Source: Mesorhizobium sp. NZP2077
GTDB taxonomy: Bacteria > Pseudomonadota > Alphaproteobacteria > Rhizobiales > Rhizobiaceae
Direction of reading: 5' to 3'
Assembly (NCBI RefSeq): GCF_013170805.1
Contig: NZ_CP051293.1
Coordinates: 2,920,001 to 2,984,000 of the forward strand
DNA: 64,000 nucleotides
The first letter of the stretch is position 1, and the number at the start of each line of letters is the position of its first letter. Both the position numbers and the translations under genes were made by a program. A model generated the notes under the pieces. The model had not been told where the DNA came from. It saw nothing but the letters and a program-made list of their open reading frames with translations, and did no database searches. Below are positions 49,836 to 58,806 of the stretch, piece after piece.

Positions 49836-49943
49836 TTATTGCGGCGTAACCGGGGGCGAGACCGCTGCACCGTTTGTAGCAGCCGTGAGGCGTTTCAGAT
49901 TGCCCTTCTTGACCAGAGCGGGCCGTTCATAAATCTTCTTCAT
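49836..49943 (-). CDS. Tiny peptide with lasso-type leader (peptide E), putative RiPP precursor
   Basis: 35 aa: leader MKKIYERPALVKKGNLKRLT-A, tail ATNGAAVSPPVTPQ. This is the closest to the classic lasso leader, with Gly14-x-Leu16 and Thr20 in addition to Tyr5-x2-Pro8-x-Leu10. No acidic ring residue and no Cys in the tail. Convergent with the SdrD-like gene, with no maturation genes nearby. Confidence 0.7.
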   Translation of the reverse strand: MKKIYERPALVKKGNLKRLTAATNGAAVSPPVTPQ

Positions 49944-50262
49944 GATGCAAGCTTTCCACTATATCCCGTCAAGATAGTGACACATCGTGGTCTTCTGTCA
50001 ATGTTTCGCGGGGGATAGTCCAGACGACCTCAGCCAAAACATCTCTGAATCTGGCCCCAGCATGCCGATTGCTTCGGCTCGAGCGGGCATAAATCGGCAC
50101 TCTAAAGCGCCCCCTTACATGCTTAAGCCGTTGTTTCTATGCATATCCCAAGCCCAGGCTGGGATACATCAGGTGATGTACATCTGGGCAGGAAGCGATG
50201 GCTGCGCTTTGCGGTATACACCGGCGCTGATAATCTTCCCAAATCCGCGGGCGGAGAGCGCG
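49944..50262. other. Intergenic region
   Basis: 319 bp with no convincing gene. Holds the promoters of peptide E and the WD40 gene and a small hairpin around 50143-50165 (TATCCCA...TGGGATA). Confidence 0.4.
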
Positions 50263-51822
50263 ATGAACAGATTGGCTGACAGGTTGCTGGCGCTCGCCTT
50301 GGTTGTGGTCGCCATCGGGTGTCTGACGCGGGTCTATCCGCTCGTCGTTACTGGTGCCGTTGGCTGGCAAGACTTTTTCGCACTGCCCTCGGATGCGTTC
50401 TCCGTGCGGTTCACCGGGCTCGTTCTGGCGGCATTTGCCTGTCTGGCCGGCGCCTTGCTGTTCTGGTCGGGCCTGTTGCCGGGCCGGCCGGCGCATCCGG
50501 CCGGGGCGCCGCTGTTCGGCCGCGCGGCCGAGGTGCAGGAGACCGGCAGGCCCGGCCTGCGCAAGGTCTTTCTCGCCTTGCCATTGATTGTGCTGGCAGT
50601 GCTGGCCGTCGACCGGTTCGGCCCGTGGGCCGGCGGCGAGGTGGCCAGTCGGCCGAGCGAGCCCAAGGCGGCCGAACCGAAGCCCGCTGAACCCAAACTT
50701 GCCGAACCCAAACCCGTTGAGCCGAAGGGCCAGGATGTCGCCAGCGCGCCGCCAGCCTCCGAACCGGCACCTGCGCCAGCCCGGCCACCGGTAGCCGCCA
50801 ACCCGCCGCCGGCGCCGGCAGCGCCTGCGCCAACGCCCGTCGCGCCGTCGGAGGTCGCGGTCATTCCGCCGCCCACGGTGGCGCCGTTGCCGCCACCGCC
50901 GCCGGCGGCGCCAACGCAGCCCGATGGCCATCGCGACGCGGTCGTCTGGCTTTCGGTGGCGCCCGACGGCCAATCGATCATGAGCGCCAGCACCGACCAT
51001 GTGATCAAGCTGTGGGACATTGGCGGCAAGCACCTGATCCGCAATCTCGGCGTCCACAAGGACATGGCGCGCACGGCGCTCTACATGCCCGACGGCGCCA
51101 GCGCGCTGACGGCCGGCGACGATGGCGAGATCGTGTTGCGCAAATTGGCCGATGGCGCCGTGCTACATGTCTTCCAGTCCGGCCAGAATGGTGGTGTCAA
51201 CAAGCTGGCGATCAGTCCGGACGGCAAGCGGGCCGTCAGCGGGCACGACACCGGCAATGTCATCGTCTGGGACCTCGTCAACAATTCCGTGCTGCATGTT
51301 TTGACCGGGCACGACTGGTCGATCAGCGCGGTCGCCGTCTCGCCCGACGGCAAGCAGGCGCTCAGCGGCAGCATCGACGGGACGCTGAAGCTCTGGGATA
51401 TCGAAAGCGGCAAGCAGTTGCGCAGCTGGCACGGCCACGAGCAGGGCACCTATGGCGCCGTGTTCACCGCCGACGGGCATCATGTGATCACCGGCAGCGG
51501 CGACCTCACCATCAAGGTCTGGGATCTCGACAGCGGCCGCGAGGTGAAGCGCTTCGAAGGCCATGAAGGCACGGTCTATACGCTGGCGCTGTCGACCGAC
51601 GGCAAGCGGCTGCTGTCGGGCTCGCTCGATGGCACGGCGCGGCTGTGGGACATGGAAACCGGCAACCAGATCGTTATGTTCGACAGCCAGACCGGGCCGA
51701 TCTACGCGGTGGCTTTCGCTCCCGATGGCACGGTGCTGACCGGCGGCTACGACCGCACCATCAGGGACTGGCCGGCGGCGGGCGGGGATGGCGTGGTGCT
51801 GTTTGCGGGGGCGCCGGGGTGA
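50263..51822 (+). CDS. WD40-repeat protein with N-terminal membrane region
   Basis: 519 aa from MNRLADRLLALALVVVAIGC (GGAGAG upstream; longer frame rejected). Two or three membrane helices in the first ~130 aa, a Pro/Ala/Glu-Pro-Lys linker with repeated AEPKPAEPKLAEPKP units (~130-230), then about seven WD40 blades such as DAVVWLSVAPDGQSIMSAST and GHEGTVYTLALSTDGKRLLS. Probably a membrane-tethered interaction platform. Partner unknown. Confidence 0.88.
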   Translation: MNRLADRLLALALVVVAIGCLTRVYPLVVTGAVGWQDFFALPSDAFSVRFTGLVLAAFACLAGALLFWSGLLPGRPAHPAGAPLFGRAAEVQETGRPGLRKVFLALPLIVLAVLAVDRFGPWAGGEVASRPSEPKAAEPKPAEPKLAEPKPVEPKGQDVASAPPASEPAPAPARPPVAANPPPAPAAPAPTPVAPSEVAVIPPPTVAPLPPPPPAAPTQPDGHRDAVVWLSVAPDGQSIMSASTDHVIKLWDIGGKHLIRNLGVHKDMARTALYMPDGASALTAGDDGEIVLRKLADGAVLHVFQSGQNGGVNKLAISPDGKRAVSGHDTGNVIVWDLVNNSVLHVLTGHDWSISAVAVSPDGKQALSGSIDGTLKLWDIESGKQLRSWHGHEQGTYGAVFTADGHHVITGSGDLTIKVWDLDSGREVKRFEGHEGTVYTLALSTDGKRLLSGSLDGTARLWDMETGNQIVMFDSQTGPIYAVAFAPDGTVLTGGYDRTIRDWPAAGGDGVVLFAGAPG

Positions 51823-51871
51823 TGAGCTGAGAGGCCGAGAGCGAGACATGACATGTTTGGCTCGCGTCATC

Positions 51872-51957
51872 GGTACACATATACGTTGACGATACTTTTT
51901 GTTTGGTATACATATATATTTACATAAACTTGATATTGGTCAATATATGAGCTTACA
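51872..51957 (+). promoter_or_regulatory. AT-rich direct-repeat promoter/operator of the HTH-Fic pair
   Basis: Direct repeats GGTACACATATA (51872-51883) and GGTATACATATA (51905-51916) are 33 bp apart, three helical turns, in a strikingly AT-rich stretch before the ATG at 51958. Suits autoregulation by the HTH protein. Confidence 0.55.
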
Positions 51958-52416
51958 ATGAGCGTTAGGCAGGCGGTCCGTCAGCAATACCAGGCCGTTG
52001 TGGATCTCGCCCGAGGCGGCAACATCCGGGTTCCAGCGGAAGGTTGGATAAGGACTGTGCGGAAGGCGCTCGGCATGTCCGGAGCCCAGCTCGCAGGGCG
52101 GATGGGCGTAACCCGCGCCCGCATTGCCCAGGTGGAACAGGCCGAACTCGAAGGCGGCGTCACCCTGAAGTCGATGCAGGCCACGGCCGAGGCGATGGGG
52201 TGCCGCTTCGTCTATGCGTTCGTGCCGCCCCACACCATCGAGAATCTCGTCATCGCCCAAGCGCGGAAAAAGGCGCAGGCGATTGTCGACACGGCGGGCA
52301 AACATATGGCGCTGGAAGACCAGACCGTGACCGACAGCCGGAGCCGGCAAGAGGTGACCCGGCTGACGAACGAACTGATGTATGAAATGCCGTCCGATTT
52401 CTGGCAGGACAAATGA
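51958..52416 (+). CDS. Mobile mystery protein A (HTH antitoxin-like)
   Basis: 152 aa. HTH at residues ~30-60 (WIRTVRKALGMSGAQLAGRM, GVTRARIAQVEQAELEGGVT) and a C-terminal helical region (KKAQAIVDTAGKHMALEDQT). This is the layout of the family called mobile mystery protein A, found with a Fic partner in variable genomic places. Overlaps the Fic gene by 4 bp. Likely a regulator/antitoxin. Confidence 0.9.
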   Translation: MSVRQAVRQQYQAVVDLARGGNIRVPAEGWIRTVRKALGMSGAQLAGRMGVTRARIAQVEQAELEGGVTLKSMQATAEAMGCRFVYAFVPPHTIENLVIAQARKKAQAIVDTAGKHMALEDQTVTDSRSRQEVTRLTNELMYEMPSDFWQDK

Positions 52417-53021
52417 TTGCACCCGACTATCCCGAGGGCGCGACGCCGCTTGATCCCAATGAACTCGGCGGACTGAAGTACAGGCACATCACGATCCAGG
52501 CCGAACTCGATGAACTGGAGCAGGCCAACGTCACGTCCGGCCTGTTGTGGCTCTCCCGGACACGAAGGAAGGACATCCTCACCGACGGTTTCGCCATCGA
52601 GCTTCACCGGCGGCTGTTTGGCGAGGTGTGGAATTGGGCTGGAACCTTCAGGACCACCGGTAAGAACATCGGCGTCGATCCAATGCAAATCGGGGTGCAG
52701 TTGCGCGCAGCGCTGGATGATGCACTCTACTGGATGGATCATGGCACATATGCGCCTGTGGAAGCAGCCGTGCGGCTTCACCACAGGGTCGTGTTCATTC
52801 ATCCGTTTGCGAATGGCAATGGGCGCCATGCCCGTATCCTGGCGGACGCCGTGCTCGAGAAGCTGTACGGCGTCGATCCGATCGATTGGACCGCCGGGGC
52901 GGATTTGCTGAAAATGAATGAAAGGCGGGCGGCTTATATCTCGGCATTGAAGGCGGCCGACCGGCACGACATCGGTCTGTTGCTGGCTTTTGTTGGACTG
53001 GCAGGGCAGCTACGGCTGTGA
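52413..53021 (+). CDS. Mobile mystery protein B, Fic/DOC-domain protein
   Basis: 202 aa AMP-transferase-type domain. Fic motif HPFANGNGRHAR at residues 130-141: catalytic His130 is present but Asn134 replaces the usual Asp/Glu that holds Mg, as in this family. TRRKDILTDGFAIELHRRLF and VWNWAGTFRTTGKNIG are upstream Fic-domain motifs. Target protein unknown; with the HTH gene it forms a toxin-antitoxin-like pair. Confidence 0.9.
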   Translation: MIAPDYPEGATPLDPNELGGLKYRHITIQAELDELEQANVTSGLLWLSRTRRKDILTDGFAIELHRRLFGEVWNWAGTFRTTGKNIGVDPMQIGVQLRAALDDALYWMDHGTYAPVEAAVRLHHRVVFIHPFANGNGRHARILADAVLEKLYGVDPIDWTAGADLLKMNERRAAYISALKAADRHDIGLLLAFVGLAGQLRL

Positions 53022-53083
53022 CCGGCACAGCCATCACGCCACCCCAACCTTGATCGGTTGGACCGCCATGCTATGTAAAAACC

Positions 53084-53635
53084 ATGTCAGCCCCCAGCCT
53101 CACTGCCAACGCCCCGCTCATCGTCATCGATCTCCAGACCGGCATGTTCGACGGCGTGCACGAGCCGCCGATCCATGATGCGACTGCCATTGCCGAGCGC
53201 GCCCGGGCGGTGATCGACTGGGCAAGGCGCGGCGGGCGCAAGGTGGCTTTCATCAGGCATGATGGACCGGAAGGTGACCCGCTGGCGCCGGGTGAACCGG
53301 GCTGGCCCGTGTGGGCCGCCCTTGGCCAGGCCGACGATGAGCCGACCTTCGCCAAATCCGTGCGCGATGCCTTCAGCAATCCCGCCTTCGGCGACTGGGT
53401 CGCCGGGCAGGGCGCGGGTGCCGTGGTGATCCTCGGCGCGCAGACCGATTTTTGCGTGGCGGCGACCGTCAAGGCCGCGATCGCCAGAGGGCTCGGCGTC
53501 ACCGTGGTTGCCGATGCCCATAGCACGCTGGACAGCGCCAGCGAGAGCGCTGAGCAGATCATCGCCCGCCATAATGGCGAATTCACCGTGGCCGGCGCGA
53601 CTTTGGTGACGACGAAGGCGCTGGTCGGCGACTGA
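53084..53635 (+). CDS. Isochorismatase-family cysteine hydrolase
   Basis: 183 aa. Catalytic triad Asp16 (VIDLQTG), Lys91 (FAKSVRD) and Cys124 (QTDFCVAATV) intact, with the usual cis-peptide GAQTD. Such enzymes hydrolyse amides such as nicotinamide, biuret or ureidoacrylate; substrate unknown. Next to an amidohydrolase in the same direction, which hints at nucleobase or amide catabolism. Confidence 0.9.
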   Translation: MSAPSLTANAPLIVIDLQTGMFDGVHEPPIHDATAIAERARAVIDWARRGGRKVAFIRHDGPEGDPLAPGEPGWPVWAALGQADDEPTFAKSVRDAFSNPAFGDWVAGQGAGAVVILGAQTDFCVAATVKAAIARGLGVTVVADAHSTLDSASESAEQIIARHNGEFTVAGATLVTTKALVGD

Positions 53636-53980
53636 GGCTGCGAAAGGATGACGCCGCAGGCCGGTCGTCGCTTCACGCGGAGGCTGCGTCGTCTGGGACG
53701 CTTGCCATGGTCGACGCGGGCGGGGGGGCGCATTGTTGGGATGGCTGGGCGCCCGCGTCAACCAGGGCGGCTCGTACCGCCGCAGTAACACCATGACACG
53801 TCGGCGGGCGTTCGAAACTTCCGTGATAGCGGAATAGGCAGGAGCAGCGGCGCGGATTCGCGGTTTGCTTCGCCGAACCATTTGCCGGCACATTTGCCGA
53901 GAAACAGTTTCTCTTGCCTGCCGCATTGACCCGCGGCGGGCGGGCGGCGAGGACTGGAGCTTTCAACAGGGATAGCGCCC
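53636..53980. other. Intergenic region
   Basis: 345 bp; frames here have poor codon use and no recognisable motif. No gene supported. Confidence 0.4.
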
Positions 53981-55225
53981 GTGAGCGAGCAGACGATTTT
54001 GAGCGAACAGACGATTTTCCGCAACGCGAAACTGACGGATGGGTCGCTGGCCGACCTCACCGTCACCGACGGCAGATTCAGCGCCATCGCGCCGGCCGGC
54101 AGTGCGCCGCCGGTTAATCTCGCCAACCCTGCCATCATCGATCCCACCATCATCGACCTTAGCGGCCAGCTTGTCGTGCCGGCCTTCGTCGAGGGGCATA
54201 TCCATCTCGACACCTCGTTCTATGGCGATGCCTGGCGGCCGCACATTCCCTGTACCAACGGCTTCGACGTGCGCGAGCGCGTCGCCTTCCAGGCACAGAA
54301 CCTTGCCGCCGCAGCGCCGATGGTGGAGCGGGCGAAGAACCAGCTCGACCTCTGCATCGGCAATGGCAGCCTGGCCATGCGCAGCCATGTCATGGTCGAC
54401 GGCTCGGTCGGCCTCAGCCATGTCGAGACGATCCTCGCCGTACGAGAAAACTACCGCGACCTCATCGACATCCAGCTCGTCGCTTTCCCGCAAAGCGGTA
54501 TTTTGTCCTCGCCCGGCACGGCGGAGCTTTTGGACGAGGCTTTGAAGCTTGGCTGTGGCCTCATCGGCGGGCTCGATCCGGCCAGCTTCGACCGCGATGT
54601 GAAGGGCCATCTCGACGTGATGTTCGCCCTGGCGCAAAAGCATGGGGCCGGCGTCGACATCCACCTGCATGATGGCGACACGCTCGGCCTGTTCCAGGTC
54701 GAGGAGATCGCCGCGCGGACAAAGGCGCTCGGCATGCAGGGCCATGTCGCCGTCAGCCATGCCTATGGGCTGGGCGACATCCCGGCCGATGCGCTCAAGA
54801 AAGCCGGCGCGATGTTGGCGGCCGCCGGCGTGGCGATCATGACCAACGCGCCCGGCAACCATGCCTTCCCGCCGGTGGCGGCTCTGCGGCAGGCAGGCGT
54901 CACCGTGTTCAGCGGCTCCGACAACATCCGCGATTCCTGGTGGCCCTATGGCGATGGCGACATGCTGAACCGGGCCAACATGATCGGCTACCGCTCCGGC
55001 TTCTACGAGGACCACGAGCTGGCCGCCGCCTTCGATGTGGTGACCCAAGCCGGCGCCAAGGCGTTGGGGCTGGAGGGTTACGGCATCGTGGTCGGTGCCA
55101 GCGCCGATTTCGTCGTCATGCGGGCTCAGCACGTGCCCGAGGCGGTGGTGGCCGTGCCGAAGCATCGGATGGTCTATCGCCGGGGCAAGGCGGTGGCGAA
55201 GAGCGGGGCAATGCTGGCGCGCTGA
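53981..55225 (+). CDS. Amidohydrolase, cytosine deaminase-like
   Basis: 414 aa from GTG. Metal-binding motif FVEGHIHLDTSFYGDAW (His-x-His), later DIHLHDGD, VAVSHAYGLGD and the late Asp in FSGSDNIRDSWWPYGDGD, the arrangement of CodA-type deaminases. It would deaminate a pyrimidine or related ring compound in the cytoplasm. Follows the isochorismatase-like gene; no transporter is next to it. Confidence 0.9.
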   Translation: MSEQTILSEQTIFRNAKLTDGSLADLTVTDGRFSAIAPAGSAPPVNLANPAIIDPTIIDLSGQLVVPAFVEGHIHLDTSFYGDAWRPHIPCTNGFDVRERVAFQAQNLAAAAPMVERAKNQLDLCIGNGSLAMRSHVMVDGSVGLSHVETILAVRENYRDLIDIQLVAFPQSGILSSPGTAELLDEALKLGCGLIGGLDPASFDRDVKGHLDVMFALAQKHGAGVDIHLHDGDTLGLFQVEEIAARTKALGMQGHVAVSHAYGLGDIPADALKKAGAMLAAAGVAIMTNAPGNHAFPPVAALRQAGVTVFSGSDNIRDSWWPYGDGDMLNRANMIGYRSGFYEDHELAAAFDVVTQAGAKALGLEGYGIVVGASADFVVMRAQHVPEAVVAVPKHRMVYRRGKAVAKSGAMLAR

Positions 55226-55390
55226 CGCCAATGGCCGACGGATGGCGGAAGGGGCCTGGCGGGCAGGTGCAAAGGGAGCACGCCAGGCCCCGCCGGCTTC
55301 TGGCGGTAGCCGGCGTCTTTTACATTAGTAATATCTAATGTAATTGCAAGGCGGAGGCGAGACATCCCTGGGGATAGACGCTGCCGGATT

Positions 55391-55522
55391 TCAAAAGCCG
55401 GCCGCGCCCGCCACCATCAGCACCAGAACCACCGCTGCCACGCTCCAGACAGCCGCCACTGCCAAGGCTTGCCCGTTCAGACGGAACCTTCGACGAGGCT
55501 TTGGCAATTGCATCCTCGGCAT
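55391..55522 (-). CDS. Small single-helix membrane protein
   Basis: 43 aa, MPRMQLPKPRRRFRLNGQAL then one membrane helix AVAAVWSVAAVVLVLMVAGA. Basic N-terminus gives an inside topology. A second ATG lies at 55513. Weak ribosome site. It is 2 bp after the stop of the His-rich gene and probably cotranscribed. Function unknown. Confidence 0.5.
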   Translation of the reverse strand: MPRMQLPKPRRRFRLNGQALAVAAVWSVAAVVLVLMVAGAAGF

Positions 55523-55524
55523 GC

Positions 55525-55770
55525 TCAGAAGCGATCGGAATCGCAGACCCGTACGTTCTCGATGACCCAGTGGTGGTGGCGCCAATGCTTCCTGACCTTT
55601 ACGAAGCAATTCCGGTTGTGATGATCGCGCCAGCGATGATCGCGCCAGTGATGCCGGCCCATGCCGCCATTGTCCGTGGTGATGACGAGGCTGGCGGCCT
55701 GCGTCGGGGCAACGTTGACGGGGGACAGCACGGAGACAATGAGAAGTGCGCAGAGAAGAGTGGTTTTCAC
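55525..55770 (-). CDS. Small exported His-rich protein
   Basis: 81 aa from GTG 55770 with GGAGGA upstream. Signal peptide VKTTLLCALLIVSVLSPVNV ending near APTQAA; the mature part is GRHHWRDHRWRDHHNRNCFV, KVRKHWRHHHWVIENVRVCD, dense in His/Arg and with two Cys. Possibly a periplasmic metal-binding protein. No family named. Confidence 0.7.
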   Translation of the reverse strand: MKTTLLCALLIVSVLSPVNVAPTQAASLVITTDNGGMGRHHWRDHRWRDHHNRNCFVKVRKHWRHHHWVIENVRVCDSDRF

Positions 55771-55825
55771 TTTGAGTCCTCCGTTGTGGATAAGTCTTGT
55801 GCAGAGAAAATGGCGCTCCGGCCCA

Positions 55826-56032
55826 TCACTCCGCCGCCCTCTGGTCGGTTGCCTGGGCCGATCGGGCCGGCACGGAAGACAGAGCGTGTTGATTGGACTG
55901 CTGCTCGCCGAAATAGAGCAAGCCGCCCAGGACGAGGAACACAATCCCGACCGCCACAAGTCCGACCATCAACACGGCGATCGCCGTGCCCGGGCCGTGG
56001 CCTGTTCTGGTGATGATGGATCGATGGTGCAT
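55826..56032 (-). CDS. Small single-helix membrane protein
   Basis: 68 aa from MHHRSIITRTGHGPGTAIAV with AAGGAAGAG upstream. One membrane helix (VLMVGLVAVGIVFLVLGGLL YFG) followed by a polar tail (EQQSNQHALSSVPARSAQAT). Third of three tiny envelope genes on this strand. Function unknown. Confidence 0.6.
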   Translation of the reverse strand: MHHRSIITRTGHGPGTAIAVLMVGLVAVGIVFLVLGGLLYFGEQQSNQHALSSVPARSAQATDQRAAE

Positions 56033-56221
56033 CGCTCTTCCTTCGAAATCCACTCCGGTCCGAAGACCTTGCGGCAAACGATGGCAGAGGCAGGATGTTC
56101 CCGATGAGGAGCCGCATCGGCCTTTTGCGTTTCCTTGTAGGACCAAGGTCTTAGGTGGCTTGAGCAAAGGTCTGAGAGGCCTTGTTCGGTTCCGGCAATG
56201 TCCATGGGACGTTCCGCTATT

Positions 56222-57337
56222 TTAGCCAAATGAGATATAATCTTCTTGCCTCGTCGAAGGACGAATTCGGGCACCGGGAAGGGTAAAATGACGGCTGGCA
56301 GCCATCCGACAATGATGTGCTGACCTCCACATTTCGTCGGATGATGACCTTTCTACAGGCAGGTCAAGTGGAACCTCGTTCAGCCCGGGCATTGAGGCAA
56401 ACAGGCGCTTGCCGAACTCAAGGAATTCGAACTTGTAGACATCGCGGCGGCTGAGCGACGCTGCCATGTCGCGGCTCCGTACCGGCATGGCGAAGCCGAA
56501 TTCGCCGCCTTGGCAACCGCCGCGATCGATCCAGTACTGGTCCATGTCGGCGCGCTTGCGGGCGCGTTTTTTGGGCGAGCGGAAGTTGATGGTGTGCCTG
56601 GCATCGCAGACGCCGAGGACATGATCGGCGCCGCCACCGATGGCGATGCCTTCCATGACCAGCAGTGCCGCATCCTTGGGCCGGAGCCCGCACAGGTCGC
56701 GCGTGGCCTCGATGACGGCGCGCTTGGCCTTTGGCTCCTTGCTGCCCTGGAGCCCACCAATGGCGACCGTGTAGCGGCCGGTGCCCAGGGGGCTGGCGCT
56801 CAAGGGGCCGGCGCCCAGGGGATAGAGGATGAAGCTCAGTCTGACCAGGTCGAGCCGGTCGCTCTGCCGCGTCAGCCTTATCGAGAAGGCGCCTTCGTGG
56901 CTGGTGCCGGAATGAACGGATAGGCGCATGGTGAGCGCATAGGCATCGCGTCGCCCTGTGACCTGGCCGATGTGCATGATCCGCCCGCGCCAGGCCGCCT
57001 CAAGCATTTCCCGTGGCAGGCCCACCGCCGCCAGGTTGAAGTGGTCGACCAGAAGGTCGAAGCCGCGATGGCCGGGCAGCCCAAGGGCGAAGAATTTGTA
57101 TGGCTTCTTGCGCATGAGATCGTCATGCGGGCAGCCCATCCCGTGGCGCCGCCGGAACCCTGCGAGAAAGCGGAACCATTTGAATGAGCTCACCGGCTTG
57201 CAGGCGAAGCGGGTTAGGAAAATCCTGGATTGCCGCACCCCCAGCCGCCGGCAAAGGCCAATAATCTGACTGAAGACGCCGGCGGTTTCCCGCAACCCGG
57301 CGCGCTCGCTCGTTTCGAAACTCAAGATGCATCCCAC
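56222..57337 (-). CDS. VirK/YbjX (DUF535) family protein
   Basis: 371 aa from GTG 57337. Family motifs: FKWFRFLAGFRRRHGMGCPH near residue 55, LVDHFNLAAVGLPREMLEAA, LYPLGAGPLSASPLGTG, then GLRPKDAALLVMEGIAIGGG and RKRADMDQYWIDRGG toward the end. YbjX/VirK proteins affect envelope integrity and virulence in enterobacteria; the biochemical role is unknown. The first ~30 residues are poorly conserved, so the true start may be later. Confidence 0.8.
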   Translation of the reverse strand: MGCILSFETSERAGLRETAGVFSQIIGLCRRLGVRQSRIFLTRFACKPVSSFKWFRFLAGFRRRHGMGCPHDDLMRKKPYKFFALGLPGHRGFDLLVDHFNLAAVGLPREMLEAAWRGRIMHIGQVTGRRDAYALTMRLSVHSGTSHEGAFSIRLTRQSDRLDLVRLSFILYPLGAGPLSASPLGTGRYTVAIGGLQGSKEPKAKRAVIEATRDLCGLRPKDAALLVMEGIAIGGGADHVLGVCDARHTINFRSPKKRARKRADMDQYWIDRGGCQGGEFGFAMPVRSRDMAASLSRRDVYKFEFLEFGKRLFASMPGLNEVPLDLPVERSSSDEMWRSAHHCRMAASRHFTLPGARIRPSTRQEDYISFG

Positions 57338-57433
57338 AAAGTTGTTGCGGGAGCGGGGTTAGCCCGGAGGGATTACGCCGACATTGCGGGGGGAAGCGCT
57401 GGTAGCGCTGAACATGGCCGTAATTTCCAGCCC

Positions 57434-57718
57434 TCACGTCTCGTCGAACCGACCCTCGCGCGTCGGGTGACGCTTGATCGCCGCTTCTTCCTCATCGTCG
57501 GGCAAGGCGTCGTCGCTGTCCTGATTGGCATTGTCGTCGTCTTCCTCGGCCAGGTCACCGTCTTTTTCGACGCCGTAGCTCATGTCGCCGTTTTCCAGCA
57601 CGGAGTCGGGCAGGATCTGGCCGCCCTTGACCGCGTCCCAGTCCAGTTGCTCGATGGTCGGACCCTCGACCTCAGGGCTGTCGCCATCGTCGGTGCGTGG
57701 TTTGCTGCGCGGTGCCAT
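57434..57718 (-). CDS. Hypothetical acidic protein
   Basis: 94 aa from MAPRSKPRTDDGDSPEVEGP. Acidic and mostly disordered: EKDGDLAEEDDDNANQDSDD then DDEEEAAIKRHPTREGRF. One small motif, TIEQLDWDAVKGGQILPDSV. An EcfG-like promoter (57752-57776) lies just upstream, pointing to stress expression. Function unknown. Confidence 0.65.
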   Translation of the reverse strand: MAPRSKPRTDDGDSPEVEGPTIEQLDWDAVKGGQILPDSVLENGDMSYGVEKDGDLAEEDDDNANQDSDDALPDDEEEAAIKRHPTREGRFDET

Positions 57719-57751
57719 ACTGGCCTCCAATCCATGAAAGACTGAAGGCGA

Positions 57752-57776
57752 AACTCGGGGTAAAGCTGTTGGTTCC
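57752..57776 (-). promoter_or_regulatory. EcfG-like promoter candidate
   Basis: On the minus strand GGAAC (57776-57772), 16 bp, AGTT (57755-57752), 34 bp before the ATG at 57718. One base off the CGTT -10. Confidence 0.5.
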
Positions 57777-57856
57777 AGCCTGGTGGCAAAGGGGGCTTGG
57801 CAGCACAGGGTCTTGGCGGGGTCGGGCTCGCTTCGGGCTGCGGGTTCCAGGCGCAG

Positions 57857-58597
57857 CTACCCCAGCCACCACCACAGCGCCGCAACCGCGGCCACCACAG
57901 CGGCGACCGCCAGCCCCAGTATGATGTAGGAGCCGTTGATGATGTCGCGGATGATCTTCTTGATCGTCTCGCGGTCGTTGAGATTGGGGAAGGGGTCGTT
58001 GGGCAGCGCCACGCCGAGGAATTCGCAGAGCGGCGTCCAGCCTTCGGTCACCTTGTAGACCAGCAGCTTGTCCGGCGGCACGGCCGCCTTCACCTCATCG
58101 ATATAGGCGTTGTATCGCGCGACGGCCTTGTCACGGTCGCCCATCACGCCGTCCAGCGTGCGGCCCCATATCAGCTTGCGCGACATGTCGCCGAATTTCC
58201 GCCCGAACGGCGTCAGCCATTCCAGGATCTTGAACTGCCAGACATTCTCGGTGAAGTAGATCGTGTCGATGGTGCTCTCGTACCACGCCTCGGCGCCGCG
58301 CGGGTGCAAGGTCAAAAGCACCTTGGCGTCGGGATAGGTGGCCAGCAATTCCTTCCACACGCAGCAGCCGGGATTGTCGACGGTGGCGGTATAGTTGGCG
58401 AAGACGCGGTTCCAGTCGTGCTGGCTGCCGGGCGGGCTGTTGGCCACCTTGCGCCAGAAATCGAGATGGCCCTTGTTGGCCTTGTTCATGATCACTTCCT
58501 GCATGTGATAGCAGGGCAGGCCAAGCCTGTTCAGCGCGGCAAAAGTCGACCACGTTCCGGTGCGGCCGAAACCGGCCCCAATCAATTTAAGCGTCAT
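57857..58597 (-). CDS. Sulfotransferase-family protein with C-terminal membrane helix
   Basis: 246 aa. PAPS 5'-phosphosulfate loop LIGAGFGRTGTWSTFAALNR at the N-terminus, then LLTLHPRGAEAWYESTIDTI (3'-phosphate region; usual RDP reads HPRG) and KVTEGWTPLCEFLGVALPND. The last ~25 aa form one membrane helix (YIILGLAVAAVVAAVAALWW). Family is common in alphaproteobacteria with unknown acceptors; a link to exopolysaccharide sulfation is only a guess. Confidence 0.85.
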   Translation of the reverse strand: MTLKLIGAGFGRTGTWSTFAALNRLGLPCYHMQEVIMNKANKGHLDFWRKVANSPPGSQHDWNRVFANYTATVDNPGCCVWKELLATYPDAKVLLTLHPRGAEAWYESTIDTIYFTENVWQFKILEWLTPFGRKFGDMSRKLIWGRTLDGVMGDRDKAVARYNAYIDEVKAAVPPDKLLVYKVTEGWTPLCEFLGVALPNDPFPNLNDRETIKKIIRDIINGSYIILGLAVAAVVAAVAALWWWLG

Positions 58598-58806
58598 TCC
58601 CCCAGCCCCGCGGACCTGTTTTCTCCGTTATATCAGTCCGTGAGCATCAGATTGCGCCGGACCAAGCCGACGCGCAATAGCCGTTGCTGAACCGGCGGAT
58701 CACATACTTGCGAAGTTGCTAAAATAATGGAACGCTGTGTGCGGGCAATGGGAGTTCGGGAAGGGAGTCGTTCGAACCGGGGCGGTTTCGGCGGCTTTGG
58801 GCATCT

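Noticed and set aside
53642..53980. Small ORFs between isochorismatase-like and amidohydrolase genes
   Set aside because: Poor codon use, no ribosome sites, no motifs.
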